Origin: Methanobrevibacter wolinii SH
Lineage (GTDB): Archaea; Methanobacteriota; Methanobacteria; Methanobacteriales; Methanobacteriaceae
Direction: 5' to 3'
DNA length: 64,000 bases
NCBI RefSeq assembly: GCF_000621965.1
Contig: NZ_KK211375.1
Coordinates: 178,729-242,728 of the forward strand
In this document: in pieces, positions 37,922 to 46,750 of the stretch
Layout: each line of letters opens with the position of its first letter
Position numbering within the stretch: position 1 is the stretch's first letter
Notes under the pieces: generated by a model
What the model saw: only the letters and a program-made list of their open reading frames with translations
Databases searched by the model: none
Told to the model about the DNA's origin: nothing
Translations under genes and position numbers: made by a program

Positions 37922-38001
37922 TGTAAACACCAGATTATCTTATTAAATATTTTCAAAATCTATTGATTTTTGAATATTATTAAAAATTTTAGAATTTATT
38001 T

Positions 38002-38077
38002 AGACTATGTTGAAATATTATTTAAATTTCAAATCCACAAAATTATTATTAATTTATAAATGATTTTCAACAGAATC
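38002..38077 (-). repeat. dispersed inverted-end element, short copy F between hmd and hcgA
   Basis: Begins GACTATGTTGAAAT and ends ATGATTTTCAACAGAAT with a shortened, diverged middle (about 76 bases). The ends pair as inverted repeats (GTTGAAA with TTTCAAC), so the RNA could form a stem in the hmd-hcgA intergenic region. Confidence 0.5.
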
Positions 38078-38107
38078 TTTTTTATAAGTTGTATAAAATC
38101 ATAAGTT

Positions 38108-38147
38108 AAAAAAAGGAAAAAGGTAATTTAAAAGGACTTATTGTCCT
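38108..38147 (-). terminator. terminator-like hairpin enclosing the hmd stop codon
   Basis: On the minus strand AGGAC-AATAA-GTCCT (plus 38133-38147) forms a hairpin whose loop contains the hmd TAA stop, followed by TTTT and further T-rich sequence (CCTTTTTCCTTTTTTT). This has the shape of an intrinsic terminator overlapping the gene end. It would separate the abundant hmd message from the hcg genes. Confidence 0.6.
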
Positions 38148-39154
38148 CTTTTACCTAATGCTTCTAAGACTGTTGGTAAAATTTCTGCAGTAGGACCGAA
38201 ATTCATTGAATCAGCAGTACCTAATAATGCAGCTGGGTTTAAACTGTCTTCCATTTTATCAATACCAACATCTTCCATAAGAGCAGTAACTTGTTTTAAG
38301 GATTCTGCAGCCATCATTTGAGCAAATCCAGCTGGAGCTCCTAAAACTTGAGTTACAGTATCCCTGTATCCTAAGATACCTGCGTAAGTAATAGCAGTTA
38401 ATGCGGAACACATATCACATACAGGACCAAGTAAGTTTGCAGGTAAGGTGTATGCGTTTCCTCTAGCTTTAGTACCTAAGTCTAATAAAGTTTTTACAGC
38501 TTCATCAGATGCGTAACCTTCAGAAATGTAAGCTTGTCCTTTCATTTCAGGAACAGCTCCTGGGTGGTAAGAACAAACGTTTAAGTCGCTACGTCCTAAG
38601 TCATCAAAGATACCTTTAAACATTGGGGTAGGAATAGTACATGCGTGAGTAATAATTGCATTTTCTGGGATAGCATCTGCGAATTTTTCAATAATTCCTT
38701 TTTGCATATCTCCTTTTGGTAACCAGGTCATTACCCAATCAGCATCTTCTACTGCTGCTTTATCATCAGTAGTAGTAGTCATACCTAAATCTTCTGGGTT
38801 AGTAAAGTGGATTGCACCTTTTGGTGGAGTAGGTAAATCTTTAGCTACTTCTTTAACTTTTTCCCTAATTTGTGGCATGATTTTTTCAGGATCTTCTTTG
38901 TGAGCTGCAATTACATCTTCATAAGCAAAATCGTCAATAATAGTTAATCCATTTTCAAATACTGGATCAGATACTACTACTTCATCTACACCAGCAAGAT
39001 TTAATAATTCTGCACCCATTTCAATAGTTGAGTGAGTCATTGCTATTTCTGGTTTATTTACTTTTTCAGCTACCTCACATGCTCTTGAGAAGTTTGTAAT
39101 TCCACTTGCAGCGTGAGTTCTGTAACATCCAACACCTAAAATTGCTACTTTCAT
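38138..39154 (-). CDS. hmd: [Fe]-hydrogenase, H2-forming methylene-H4MPT dehydrogenase (Hmd)
   Basis: A 338-residue Hmd, the iron-guanylylpyridinol hydrogenase that reduces methenyl-H4MPT with H2 in CO2-reducing methanogenesis. The N-terminal VAILGVGCYRTHAASGITNF holds the cofactor-binding glycines and His14. Cys172 in IITHACTIPTPMF is the iron ligand (Cys176 in well-studied enzymes). The C-terminal domain with PANLLGPVCDMCSALTAI forms the dimer. The start ATG 39154 gives MKVAILG; an ATG two codons earlier is too close to AAGGAGA. Base use is clearly richer in G+C than its neighbours, fitting very high expression. Confidence 0.97.
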   Translation of the reverse strand: MKVAILGVGCYRTHAASGITNFSRACEVAEKVNKPEIAMTHSTIEMGAELLNLAGVDEVVVSDPVFENGLTIIDDFAYEDVIAAHKEDPEKIMPQIREKVKEVAKDLPTPPKGAIHFTNPEDLGMTTTTDDKAAVEDADWVMTWLPKGDMQKGIIEKFADAIPENAIITHACTIPTPMFKGIFDDLGRSDLNVCSYHPGAVPEMKGQAYISEGYASDEAVKTLLDLGTKARGNAYTLPANLLGPVCDMCSALTAITYAGILGYRDTVTQVLGAPAGFAQMMAAESLKQVTALMEDVGIDKMEDSLNPAALLGTADSMNFGPTAEILPTVLEALGKRGQ

Positions 39155-39184
39155 TTTCATTGTCTCCTTAAATATATTTATTTA

Positions 39185-39219
39185 ACTACTTGCTCTGTAC
39201 ATACTTATGTATTTATATT
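39185..39219 (-). promoter_or_regulatory. probable hmd promoter
   Basis: On the minus strand AAATATAAATACA (plus about 39207-39219) is a good archaeal TATA box; transcription would begin about 25 bases downstream near 39185, leaving a leader of about 30 bases with AAGGAGA. The box directly abuts the inner copy of the 41-bp repeat. Confidence 0.55.
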
Positions 39220-39323
39220 TAATACAATAATTTTTAAATTAAGGGTTAGATTTATAGTTATAAACTAAAATATACTATAATCTATTTAATACAATAATTT
39301 TTAAATTAAGGGTTAGATTTATA
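39216..39323 (-). repeat. perfect 41-bp direct repeat upstream of the hmd promoter
   Basis: Positions 39216-39256 and 39283-39323 are identical over 41 bases (each containing AATACAATAATTTTTAAATT and AAGGGTTAGATTTATA), with 26 unrelated bases between them; period 67. The inner copy ends at the TATA box of hmd. Exact identity in a region that otherwise drifts freely argues for function or a very recent duplication. Confidence 0.9.
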
Positions 39324-39967
39324 TTTTTATAAAAAAAATTGTTAATTAATCTTTAAATTAATTATCTCTAAAATAAACTTATTCATTTATCAAAATAAGA
39401 TTTCTTTTTAATATTTTGTATGTAGCATAGTAGTAATATTATTTTTATTGAAGTCTATATATAAACTTTTATAATTGATTTTTTGTAATACTTTTTTTAT
39501 ATTTTTTTGAGACTTTTATGCTTATTTTTAAATTATTGTAGTTATTATTCTTATATTTTTGTTATTTATTTTGTTTATATTTATTTTATATCAATATAAA
39601 AGTTTTTTTTATCTTCTATTTTAATTTTAAATTGTTTTTATCATTTATTTTTATACGGTTATTTTTTGTTTTTGTAATACTTTTCTTTATTTTATTTTTT
39701 TAATTTTGGATTTTTTAATATTATTTTTTATAATATTATAAAGAGTATTTATATTTAAAAATTAAAATAATTTCAATAAAGTTTAATTTTATTTTTATTA
39801 TTTATTGGTTTTGTTTATTTTTTTCATATTTATCTAAACATTCTAGAAAAATTTATATAATATTTTACTTATAATTTAATGTGTATCTATATACTTAGTT
39901 TATAAAATCAATTTTTTTAATTATAATATAAGTATCTAGATATTATTTAAAAAAAGAGTTGATTATA
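39324..39967. other. remainder of the hmd-small protein intergenic region
   Basis: About 640 T-rich bases. A fragment like the end of the dispersed element lies at about 39745-39785 (AAAATAATTTCAATAAAGTT). TATA-like TTTATATAATATT occurs near 39850 and ATATACTTAGTTTATAAAA near 39890-39905, a plausible promoter for the small-protein gene. No other gene is visible. Confidence 0.45.
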
Positions 39968-40312
39968 ATGGAAAATAAATTATTATTAGTATTAATTGGG
40001 ATTCTAATTATAATTGCTTGTGTTGGAATATATTCTTTTAGTTTAAATCCTTCACCTAGTAATAATAACACTAATATTACTAATGCTACTAATTTCACTG
40101 CTAATAATTCTACAGTAAATTCTAATAATTTTTCTAGTAATGAATCTTCTGATTCTTCTGTATCTGAAGATAAGTCTACTTTAAATCATAATGATACTTA
40201 TTATGAAATGGTTAATGGTGAAAAACATTATATGAGTGAATCTGATTATGCTAAAAAATATCCAGAAATTTATAAAGAAAGAAAAGAAGGTAAATTTCAA
40301 GATGTAGGTTAA
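39968..40312 (+). CDS. small membrane-anchored extracellular protein (114 aa)
   Basis: I do not recognise a family. It has an N-terminal signal anchor (LLLVLIGILIIIACVGIYSFSL), an Asn/Ser/Thr-rich linker with many N-x-S/T sequons (NIT, NAT, NFT, NNS, NFS, NES), and a folded-looking acidic/basic tail of about 40 residues (YYEMVNGEKHYMSESDYAKKYPEIY). The sequons suggest an exported, N-glycosylated protein. The start ATG 39968 follows a TGATT-type site. It lies between divergent hmd and hcgG. Confidence 0.65.
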   Translation: MENKLLLVLIGILIIIACVGIYSFSLNPSPSNNNTNITNATNFTANNSTVNSNNFSSNESSDSSVSEDKSTLNHNDTYYEMVNGEKHYMSESDYAKKYPEIYKERKEGKFQDVG

Positions 40313-40614
40313 ATTATTTACATCTTTTTATTTTTTTAATTCTATTAAAATTATTTATATTTTTGATTATTTGTTTAATTTTTTAAATGCTCTTTTTATT
40401 CTATTTTTTTAATTTTTTATTAATGTTTACTTTTTTTATTTTTAAATTTTAATTATTTTAAATATTTTATTCTAATTATTTTGTTTGTTTTTATTAGAAT
40501 CAATTATAAAATTATAAATATTTACATTTAGTATAAATGTATAATATATAACATTTAGTTTAAAATTATTTAAAGACTAAACACTTATCTTAAAAATAAA
40601 AATGTGTGATTATG
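40313..40614. other. intergenic region before hcgG
   Basis: About 300 T-rich bases. TATA-like ATAATATATAACATTTAG lies at about 40540-40557, a plausible hcgG promoter with a leader of about 35 bases. Nothing else is seen. Confidence 0.45.
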
Positions 40615-42120
40615 ATGTATGATTTAGTTAAAGAGGCTGTAAATGATATGGATGCTGCTTTAGAATTATCTAAAGCTAAAAAAGATGTTACTGGGGTGGT
40701 TGATGCTATTAGTCAATTACCTCTTGATGATGTTTTAAAATTAGGTTCAAATTTTAAAAAATTCCCTCTTGGTTGTGATATTACTGAAGCTGTTGTTGGA
40801 ACTTGTGCTTCTGATTTAGAAGAAATTGATTTATTAGGTAATTGTTATTTAGCAAATAAATTAGGTACTCCAATTCATATATGTGCATATGCATTTGCAG
40901 ATATTGGTGAACGTTTTGGTAAAACTGGTTTAGAAGTTATGCAAGAGGTTTATGATGCAGTTGATGTTCCACTTGATTTAGATCATTTTGGTATTAATGG
41001 AGCTATGAGATTTCCAAGACCAATTACTGCTTGTGGTGGTGATTGTTATAATGAAGGTCCAGGGTTTAAAGAATGTCCTAGGGGAAGGATTCATGAACGT
41101 CTTATTGATAAAGAATTAGCTCAAGCAGGAGATAAAGAAGAATGGGTAAAATTATCTTCTTCAGTTGCTGTTAATGTTTCAATGCAACAAACTGGTGAAG
41201 CACATGCAGCACCAATTAGTGAAGCTCAAGATACAGCTAAACTTGCTAAAAAATATGGTAAAGGTCTTGAAACAATCATGTTTGTTGGTGATGGTTATGA
41301 TGATGTTATAACTGGTTTTGAAGCAGCTATGGGTCTTGGTACCGATGTTTTTGTTATTGAAGGTGGACCATTTAATAGAGCTAAAGATACTACTGATGCA
41401 TATGCAAGAACTATTGCTGCAGCTAGAATTTTAACTCCTGGAGGAGTTGTTGCAACTAATGGTGCATATGAACATGAATGTAGAATTGGTCTTAGAGCTG
41501 GTTTAAATATGATTATTACTGGTTTTCCTAAAAATCATCATGGTTATATGTGTGGTTATGAACCAGGTACAGCAAGAAGAGGTAAATTTGGTCTTCCACG
41601 TATTTTAAAAATCATTAAAGAAGAAGTTCCTTCATCTTATGATTTACCTATTGGTAGAAATGAAATGCTTTCTATTGCAAGAGCTGTAAAAATAGTTGGT
41701 CCAGATAAAATATATCCAAATAAAATTGGGGACTTTAAACTTGGAGATGCTCATTGGGCTACAATGGTAAATGCTAAAATGTATAAAAATCTTAAAATTA
41801 AAGATGATGTTGAAGGTATAGCTTCTAAAGTAAATGGAAGTAATGTTGGTTTACTTGGTGGTCGTTTTGTTTCATGGGCTTTAGCTCAAGAATTAGATAA
41901 ACAAGGCATTGATGAAATTACTATTTCTGATATTGATCCATGGATTGAAAAGGTAAGTGTTGATAATTTACAATCATGTCTTAATGCTAATATATTACCT
42001 GCTCATGGTAATGATAAAGCAATGGCTGAAAAAGTTGATACTTCTATTATTACTTCTACAATGAGACCAATACATGATGCAATGTTAAGATCTGTTCCAG
42101 ATGCAATAACATTGTTCTAA
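40615..42120 (+). CDS. hcgG: HcgG (HmdC), FeGP cofactor biosynthesis protein
   Basis: A 501-residue protein matching HmdC/HcgG, one of the genes that co-occur with hmd; its reaction was long unassigned. Conserved features include PLGCDITEAVVGTCASDLEE, CGGDCYNEGPGFKECPRGRIHERL with a cluster of Cys residues that could ligate iron-sulfur, GYMCGYEPGTARRGKFGLP, and a C-terminal NAD-like segment VGLLGGRFVSWALAQELDKQ. It lies about 1.5 kb from hmd, divergent, with its own promoter. Start 40615 was chosen because GTGAT at 40606 is the ribosome binding site. Confidence 0.88.
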   Translation: MYDLVKEAVNDMDAALELSKAKKDVTGVVDAISQLPLDDVLKLGSNFKKFPLGCDITEAVVGTCASDLEEIDLLGNCYLANKLGTPIHICAYAFADIGERFGKTGLEVMQEVYDAVDVPLDLDHFGINGAMRFPRPITACGGDCYNEGPGFKECPRGRIHERLIDKELAQAGDKEEWVKLSSSVAVNVSMQQTGEAHAAPISEAQDTAKLAKKYGKGLETIMFVGDGYDDVITGFEAAMGLGTDVFVIEGGPFNRAKDTTDAYARTIAAARILTPGGVVATNGAYEHECRIGLRAGLNMIITGFPKNHHGYMCGYEPGTARRGKFGLPRILKIIKEEVPSSYDLPIGRNEMLSIARAVKIVGPDKIYPNKIGDFKLGDAHWATMVNAKMYKNLKIKDDVEGIASKVNGSNVGLLGGRFVSWALAQELDKQGIDEITISDIDPWIEKVSVDNLQSCLNANILPAHGNDKAMAEKVDTSIITSTMRPIHDAMLRSVPDAITLF

Positions 42121-42135
42121 TTCCTTTTTTATTTT

Positions 42136-42230
42136 TTCTGTTGAAAACTATTTTTATTAATATAAATTGTATTTATATTGAATTTTAATTTTAAGAATTT
42201 TTTTAAAATTAATATAATTTCAAAAAGACA
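42136..42230 (+). repeat. dispersed inverted-end element, copy G after hcgG
   Basis: Starts TTCTGTTGAAAACTATTTTTATTA and ends AATATAATTTCAAAAAGAC, with TTGTATTTATATTG and TTTTAAGAATTT in the body; orientation as copy A. It sits at the 3' side of hcgG, just after the stop. Confidence 0.5.
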
Positions 42231-42352
42231 TATTTTTTATTGTTTTTTTTAGTTTTTCTGTTGTTTTTTTATTGTTTTTTGTTTATGTTTTTAGTTTTTT
42301 TTTTAGTTAATTTTTAAATTGAATATTTAATATTCTAAAAATCTTAATTAGA

Positions 42353-43789
42353 TTAAATCATAGATTTAATCATATTGATTTCTTTTTTACTAATTGTTTT
42401 AAAAGTTAATATTAAAACAAAATAAATTATAGCTCCAATTATTGAAACAAGTATAATATTGATTATTCCTATAGGATTTATTAAATATACTATAATTCCC
42501 ATAATAATAGATGCAATTATTATTTTTATAGTGGATTTATGTTCGTAAGGTAAAGGCATATATCTTTTTGATACAATTGTAGTAACTGAATATGCAAATA
42601 TATAACAGATTAAAGTTGATATTGCAGCACCTAATATGCCTATTTTTGGGACAATTAATATGTTTATAATTATATTTAATATTGCAACAAAAATCCATAG
42701 TTTACCAAGTATTTTGGTATTCTTTTCTAAGATTAAAATATTATTGGTAATACCATAAATTCCCATAAATATTGCACCTAATGCAACAAATGGTGTTATT
42801 ATAAAACCTTTTTGTGCAATATCAAATGTTGTAATACTTAATAAAAGAGATTTTGAAAGTATGCTTAATCCTACAGCTGCAGGAATTGTTAATAATAAGT
42901 AATATTTCATTGAATATTTCATGTATTTATTAACTTCGTCAATATCATTTTTTTCATAGTATTCTGGAAGTATTGCAGGAAGTAATACTGCAAATGGACT
43001 TAAAAACATTAAAAGAATACTACCAAGTGCATAACCTGGAGAATAACAACCTACTGCAGCTGTACCTAAACTAATACTTATTACATATTTATCTGAAGAA
43101 TCAACAACCCAACTAGAAATATTACTAGGTACTGTTGGAAGTGCAAATTTAATTTCTTCTTTTAATGTATTAAATTTGAATCCAAATCCTAAATCGTGTA
43201 CAATATTAATAGACATCATTAAAAATACTACAAAATATCCAGTAAACAATCCCCATGCAACAGTTTCTATTGGATAATGTGCCATTGTAAGATAAATACA
43301 AACAAATACTCCAATATAACTTTGAAGGATGAGGTATATTGAATATTTTTTCATTTTCTTTACAGTTCTATAATATGAAATTAACATTAAATTTATACAT
43401 GCAAAAAAGGATATTATGACTGTAATTTTAAGAATATTTAAATTTCCATTAAATAAGCTATTTGCTAAAGGTTGTGCAAATATTAAAAATAAACTACATA
43501 TGATGATTGTTGAAATGGTTGTAGTTGTAATCATTGGATAAAATGATTCTTTAAATTTCTTTTTATCATTTTCTGCAGATAAAAATCTTACCATGGTATA
43601 AGGTAGTCCTAAATTAGCAATATTTGGTAATAATGCTACTGTAGTTAAAATTTGTGACCACATTCCATATTCTGCAGTTGTAAATGATTTGGTGATTATT
43701 GGAATGAAAATAAGACTACTTAAAGATATTAATATGTTTGTAATACCTACAAGCCCTATTCTTTGAACAAATTTTTTATATTCAAGCAA
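42353..43789 (-). CDS. polysaccharide flippase (Wzx/MATE-like)
   Basis: A membrane protein of about 480 residues with twelve to fourteen segments, of the oligosaccharide/polysaccharide flippase family that moves lipid-linked glycans across the membrane. Typical features are the N-terminal IGLVGITNILISLSSLIFIPIITKSFTTAEYGMWS and the PGYALGSILLMFLSP motif. It is the last gene of the minus-strand glycan locus. The longest frame begins at ATG 43816, but GGTGAT at codons 7-8 suggests the TTG at 43789 is the real start. Confidence 0.85.
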   Translation of the reverse strand: MLEYKKFVQRIGLVGITNILISLSSLIFIPIITKSFTTAEYGMWSQILTTVALLPNIANLGLPYTMVRFLSAENDKKKFKESFYPMITTTTISTIIICSLFLIFAQPLANSLFNGNLNILKITVIISFFACINLMLISYYRTVKKMKKYSIYLILQSYIGVFVCIYLTMAHYPIETVAWGLFTGYFVVFLMMSINIVHDLGFGFKFNTLKEEIKFALPTVPSNISSWVVDSSDKYVISISLGTAAVGCYSPGYALGSILLMFLSPFAVLLPAILPEYYEKNDIDEVNKYMKYSMKYYLLLTIPAAVGLSILSKSLLLSITTFDIAQKGFIITPFVALGAIFMGIYGITNNILILEKNTKILGKLWIFVAILNIIINILIVPKIGILGAAISTLICYIFAYSVTTIVSKRYMPLPYEHKSTIKIIIASIIMGIIVYLINPIGIINIILVSIIGAIIYFVLILTFKTISKKEINMIKSMI

Positions 43790-43959
43790 TATATCACCAT
43801 TTAAATTATAAAACAAGTTATTATATTAGTGTATTTAACGTCTTAATTAAATAAAATCTTTTTTTCAATAGATTATAATTATTTAAAAATAATATAATAT
43901 TTTAATTATTTATATTATTATACTTATTTAAAATTCTTAAAAAATATTTTTTTAAATTT

Positions 43960-45390
43960 TTAATTATTTAAAATATTATTAAATAATTTTTTATCAAATG
44001 GTTTAAAAAAGTAATTTTTATTATATTCATTTGGTTTAAATTTGATATTATCAAATAAATCTTTAGGAGAATTAACTTTTTTTACAATACCTTTTTTTAT
44101 TAAGGTATCTAAATATTCTATACCTGGAAGATTTACAATATAAGTTATACAATCAAATTGTAATCCTTCATAAAGTCCTGTAGAAAATGCTCCTATTTGA
44201 TACTTACTTTCTGCAAATAGTTTATAAAGTGGAGTTTTACTGTTATCAATAACTGTAAATTTATTGTCTTTTCTAGCTTCTACAAGTTCTGGATAATTTT
44301 CTTGCCAATTATTATATTCTCCAGGATGGAGTTTATATATAATATTAAAGTCTTTATTTTCTTGGTTTATTATTTCTAAAAGTTCATATGCAAATTTAGA
44401 TAAATATTCTCCTATTACTCCTTGAGATATAAAAAGAATTTGTTTATTTTTCTTAGTTATTTTTTTAAATTTTTTTGAGTTTTCTTCAAAATAAGAGAAT
44501 CCTATAGCTTGTATATTTTCTTTTTTTATTGGGTAATTACAAGCGTACTTCCAATATTCTCCAAAACTAAGTAATTTATCTGGGAAATATTCAATTGTCC
44601 TATTGTTTTTTATTTTTTCATAAGGGTATGAGTAACCCATATGATACTTACTTATTGTACCATGTTGTAATTCATAAATTGGAATATTTAAATCATGGCA
44701 TGCTGCAACAAGTGCTTTATTCTCATATGCTACAACTAAATAAACTTGTTTTGGTCTACGTTTATTTAATAATTTTTTATATTCTCTATAATCATATTTA
44801 AAATTTAAAATATGGTCTTTGATAATTGGTTTGAGATTAATATTAATATTATATCTATTATTAATTTCTTTTTCTATATCATTGATTAATTTTAATTCTT
44901 TGTCTGTAAAATTTAGTTTTCTTATTTTTTTATGAATATAAGATCCAAAAAGAATTCTATCATTGTATTTTATTTTTTCTGATTTTTCAGTATAATGTTT
45001 GTTTAAATAAGGTGATTCTATAATCTCATAGCTTTTGTTATTATTTTTAATATGGTCTTGTAAAAAATAAGAGTATATGTCTATATATTTATTTTTATAA
45101 AATACTTTTCTTGGATGATCAAAGATTAAAATATCTTTTTGATAGTTCTTGCTTAATGGATTAAAGAGTATGCTATTTTTAATAAATGGTAGAAATGTTT
45201 TAATTTTATCTTTAAGTGATAATGATTTTTGTTGTGCAGATTTAAAAGTATTTAATTTTTTTGTAATATCATAATATAAATACATTCTAATTATTTGCCA
45301 AAAATATACTCCTTGTATCTTTTTATGGTTTAAATTGTATTTTTCTTCAATTTCAAAAAAATTATCACCAATTTCTTTTACTGTTTTCAT
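43960..45390 (-). CDS. glycosyltransferase, polysialyltransferase/CDP-glycerol transferase-like GT-B
   Basis: A 476-residue cytoplasmic protein with a GT-B look: a central ELQHGTISKYHMGYSYP and the sugar-nucleotide segment YKLHPGEYNNWQENYPEL, then TPLYKLFAESKYQIGAFSTGLYEGL. The HPGE motif recalls polysialyltransferases and teichoic-acid-type transferases. Substrate inferred only from context: a NeuB synthase and CMP-sugar synthetase lie in the same series, so it may transfer a nonulosonic acid. N-terminal half is Lys-rich and not recognised. Confidence 0.65.
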   Translation of the reverse strand: MKTVKEIGDNFFEIEEKYNLNHKKIQGVYFWQIIRMYLYYDITKKLNTFKSAQQKSLSLKDKIKTFLPFIKNSILFNPLSKNYQKDILIFDHPRKVFYKNKYIDIYSYFLQDHIKNNNKSYEIIESPYLNKHYTEKSEKIKYNDRILFGSYIHKKIRKLNFTDKELKLINDIEKEINNRYNININLKPIIKDHILNFKYDYREYKKLLNKRRPKQVYLVVAYENKALVAACHDLNIPIYELQHGTISKYHMGYSYPYEKIKNNRTIEYFPDKLLSFGEYWKYACNYPIKKENIQAIGFSYFEENSKKFKKITKKNKQILFISQGVIGEYLSKFAYELLEIINQENKDFNIIYKLHPGEYNNWQENYPELVEARKDNKFTVIDNSKTPLYKLFAESKYQIGAFSTGLYEGLQFDCITYIVNLPGIEYLDTLIKKGIVKKVNSPKDLFDNIKFKPNEYNKNYFFKPFDKKLFNNILNN

Positions 45391-45606
45391 TTTTTAGTCC
45401 TCATTTTTTAGTTTTAAGGTTTTAATACTTTATTAATTTGACTTATCATTATCTTAAAAATATAATTTATCTAATGATTTAACTTACTTTTATCAATTAA
45501 GTTTTAATTCTATTTTATTTAATGTTTAATTTATTTAGATTAAATAAATCGGATTTAAGAAATTAATCTTTAGATTTTATTAAATTCTTAATATTTAATA
45601 TTTAAT

Positions 45607-46158
45607 TTAAATATCTATTCTAAATAAATGGTATATCTTATCTTTGTATTTTATTACAATGTATCCTATTAAAATTCCAATTATTCCACCAAAGAATACA
45701 TCAGAAGGGTAATGTACTCCTTCATATACTCTAGCTATAGCCATTAATAATGCTAATCCAAACCACAATGGAGCATACTTTTCATATCTATATGTTAATA
45801 ACATAGCTATTAAAAATGCAAATAAACTGTGATTTGATGGAAAAGAATATCCATTTTCTAAAATAATTTTATTAACAAAACTTTGAGTTAAATATGGTCT
45901 TGGTCTTCTTATTGTGTTTTTTATAATAAAAGATACTATAAAGCTTATAATGTAACTTGAAAAGAATAGACTGAATAATTTTTTTCCATACTTTTTATCA
46001 ACTATTAAAAATATAAATGGAATTATTATAGCAAATAATGGAAATTTATCTCCTAAATCATAGGTTATTATTTCAAAGAATTTGGCAATGTAAATATTAT
46101 AAAGTGTTTTATTAAAAAAATATAGTATACTATTATCTAAAAAAGGTATTCCAAACAT
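45607..46158 (-). CDS. PAP2-family membrane phosphatase
   Basis: A 183-residue PAP2 protein with about five membrane segments. The three phosphatase signatures are present: KNTIRRPRP, PSNHS and ARVYEGVHYPSD, with the catalytic His and Asp. It is probably a polyprenyl-diphosphate or lipid-phosphate phosphatase recycling the lipid carrier used for glycan export. It is a member of the minus-strand locus, separated from its neighbours by about 200-base gaps. Confidence 0.88.
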   Translation of the reverse strand: MFGIPFLDNSILYFFNKTLYNIYIAKFFEIITYDLGDKFPLFAIIIPFIFLIVDKKYGKKLFSLFFSSYIISFIVSFIIKNTIRRPRPYLTQSFVNKIILENGYSFPSNHSLFAFLIAMLLTYRYEKYAPLWFGLALLMAIARVYEGVHYPSDVFFGGIIGILIGYIVIKYKDKIYHLFRIDI

Positions 46159-46217
46159 TTTATTTGCTTCCTATTTTTTATTATTGATAATCTTTTATCT
46201 TTTTTTAATTGGTTAAT

Positions 46218-46345
46218 ATTTGAATGTGTGTGCGAGTATTGTTTTTGTTAATATTTAAACGTGTTTTCTGTGAGTATTGTTTTTTTTGGTATTTTGTTTC
46301 CTGTTTTTATTGTGTAGGTATTGTTTTTTTTGGTTTTAGTATTTG
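46218..46345. repeat. degenerate GT-rich repeat between PAP2 and the 118-aa gene
   Basis: The motif (G)AGTATTGTTTTT recurs at about 46234, 46272 and 46316 (the last with G for A), each preceded by GTG-rich sequence. This patch is unusual for the window because the plus strand is rich in GT and poor in A. Confidence 0.5.
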
Positions 46346-46379
46346 AATATATAAATTATTTTTTATACTAATTAGTGAA

Positions 46380-46736
46380 TTAATATTTGAACATATAAAA
46401 TACTCTTCTTGCGTCTCCACAATAATTAGCAGATACTAAATTCTTAATCTTCTTTTCAAATTCTGTTTTAAAATCTATTGAAGGAACATTTCTAAATTTT
46501 ATCATTAATCCTGCATCAAATTTCATTTGTACATCAAAATCAGATAAAATTTTTCTCTTTTTAAGCCCCATTTCTATTAAAATATTTTCAACAATATTTA
46601 TTACATCTTTTTGTGTTGAATTAATTTTTAATTGAAGCTCATATATTTTATCCTTATTTCTTTCTTTATCTTTAGAAAGTTCTCTTTTCTCACTTAATAA
46701 TTTTAAGTAATTATCTATTTCTGGATAATTTTCCAT
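46380..46736 (-). CDS. uncharacterised 118-aa protein in the nonulosonate locus
   Basis: Not recognised. A charged, coiled-coil N-terminal half (LKLLSEKRELSKDKERNKDKIYELQLKIN) is followed by a mixed alpha/beta part ending FEKKIKNLVSANYCGDARRVFYMFKY. There is no membrane segment. It starts 14 bases after the neuB stop and must be cotranscribed with it, which suggests a role in the same sugar pathway. Confidence 0.6.
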   Translation of the reverse strand: MENYPEIDNYLKLLSEKRELSKDKERNKDKIYELQLKINSTQKDVINIVENILIEMGLKKRKILSDFDVQMKFDAGLMIKFRNVPSIDFKTEFEKKIKNLVSANYCGDARRVFYMFKY

Positions 46737-46750
46737 TATCTCACTTCTTT

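Noticed and set aside
39216-39323. Possible CRISPR or mobile-element end
   Set aside because: Only two copies, no spacer series, no inverted ends and no transposase; a promoter-linked direct repeat fits better.
46218-46345. Structured RNA in the GT-rich patch
   Set aside because: The patch lacks complementary strands for stable stems; it is a degenerate repeat.
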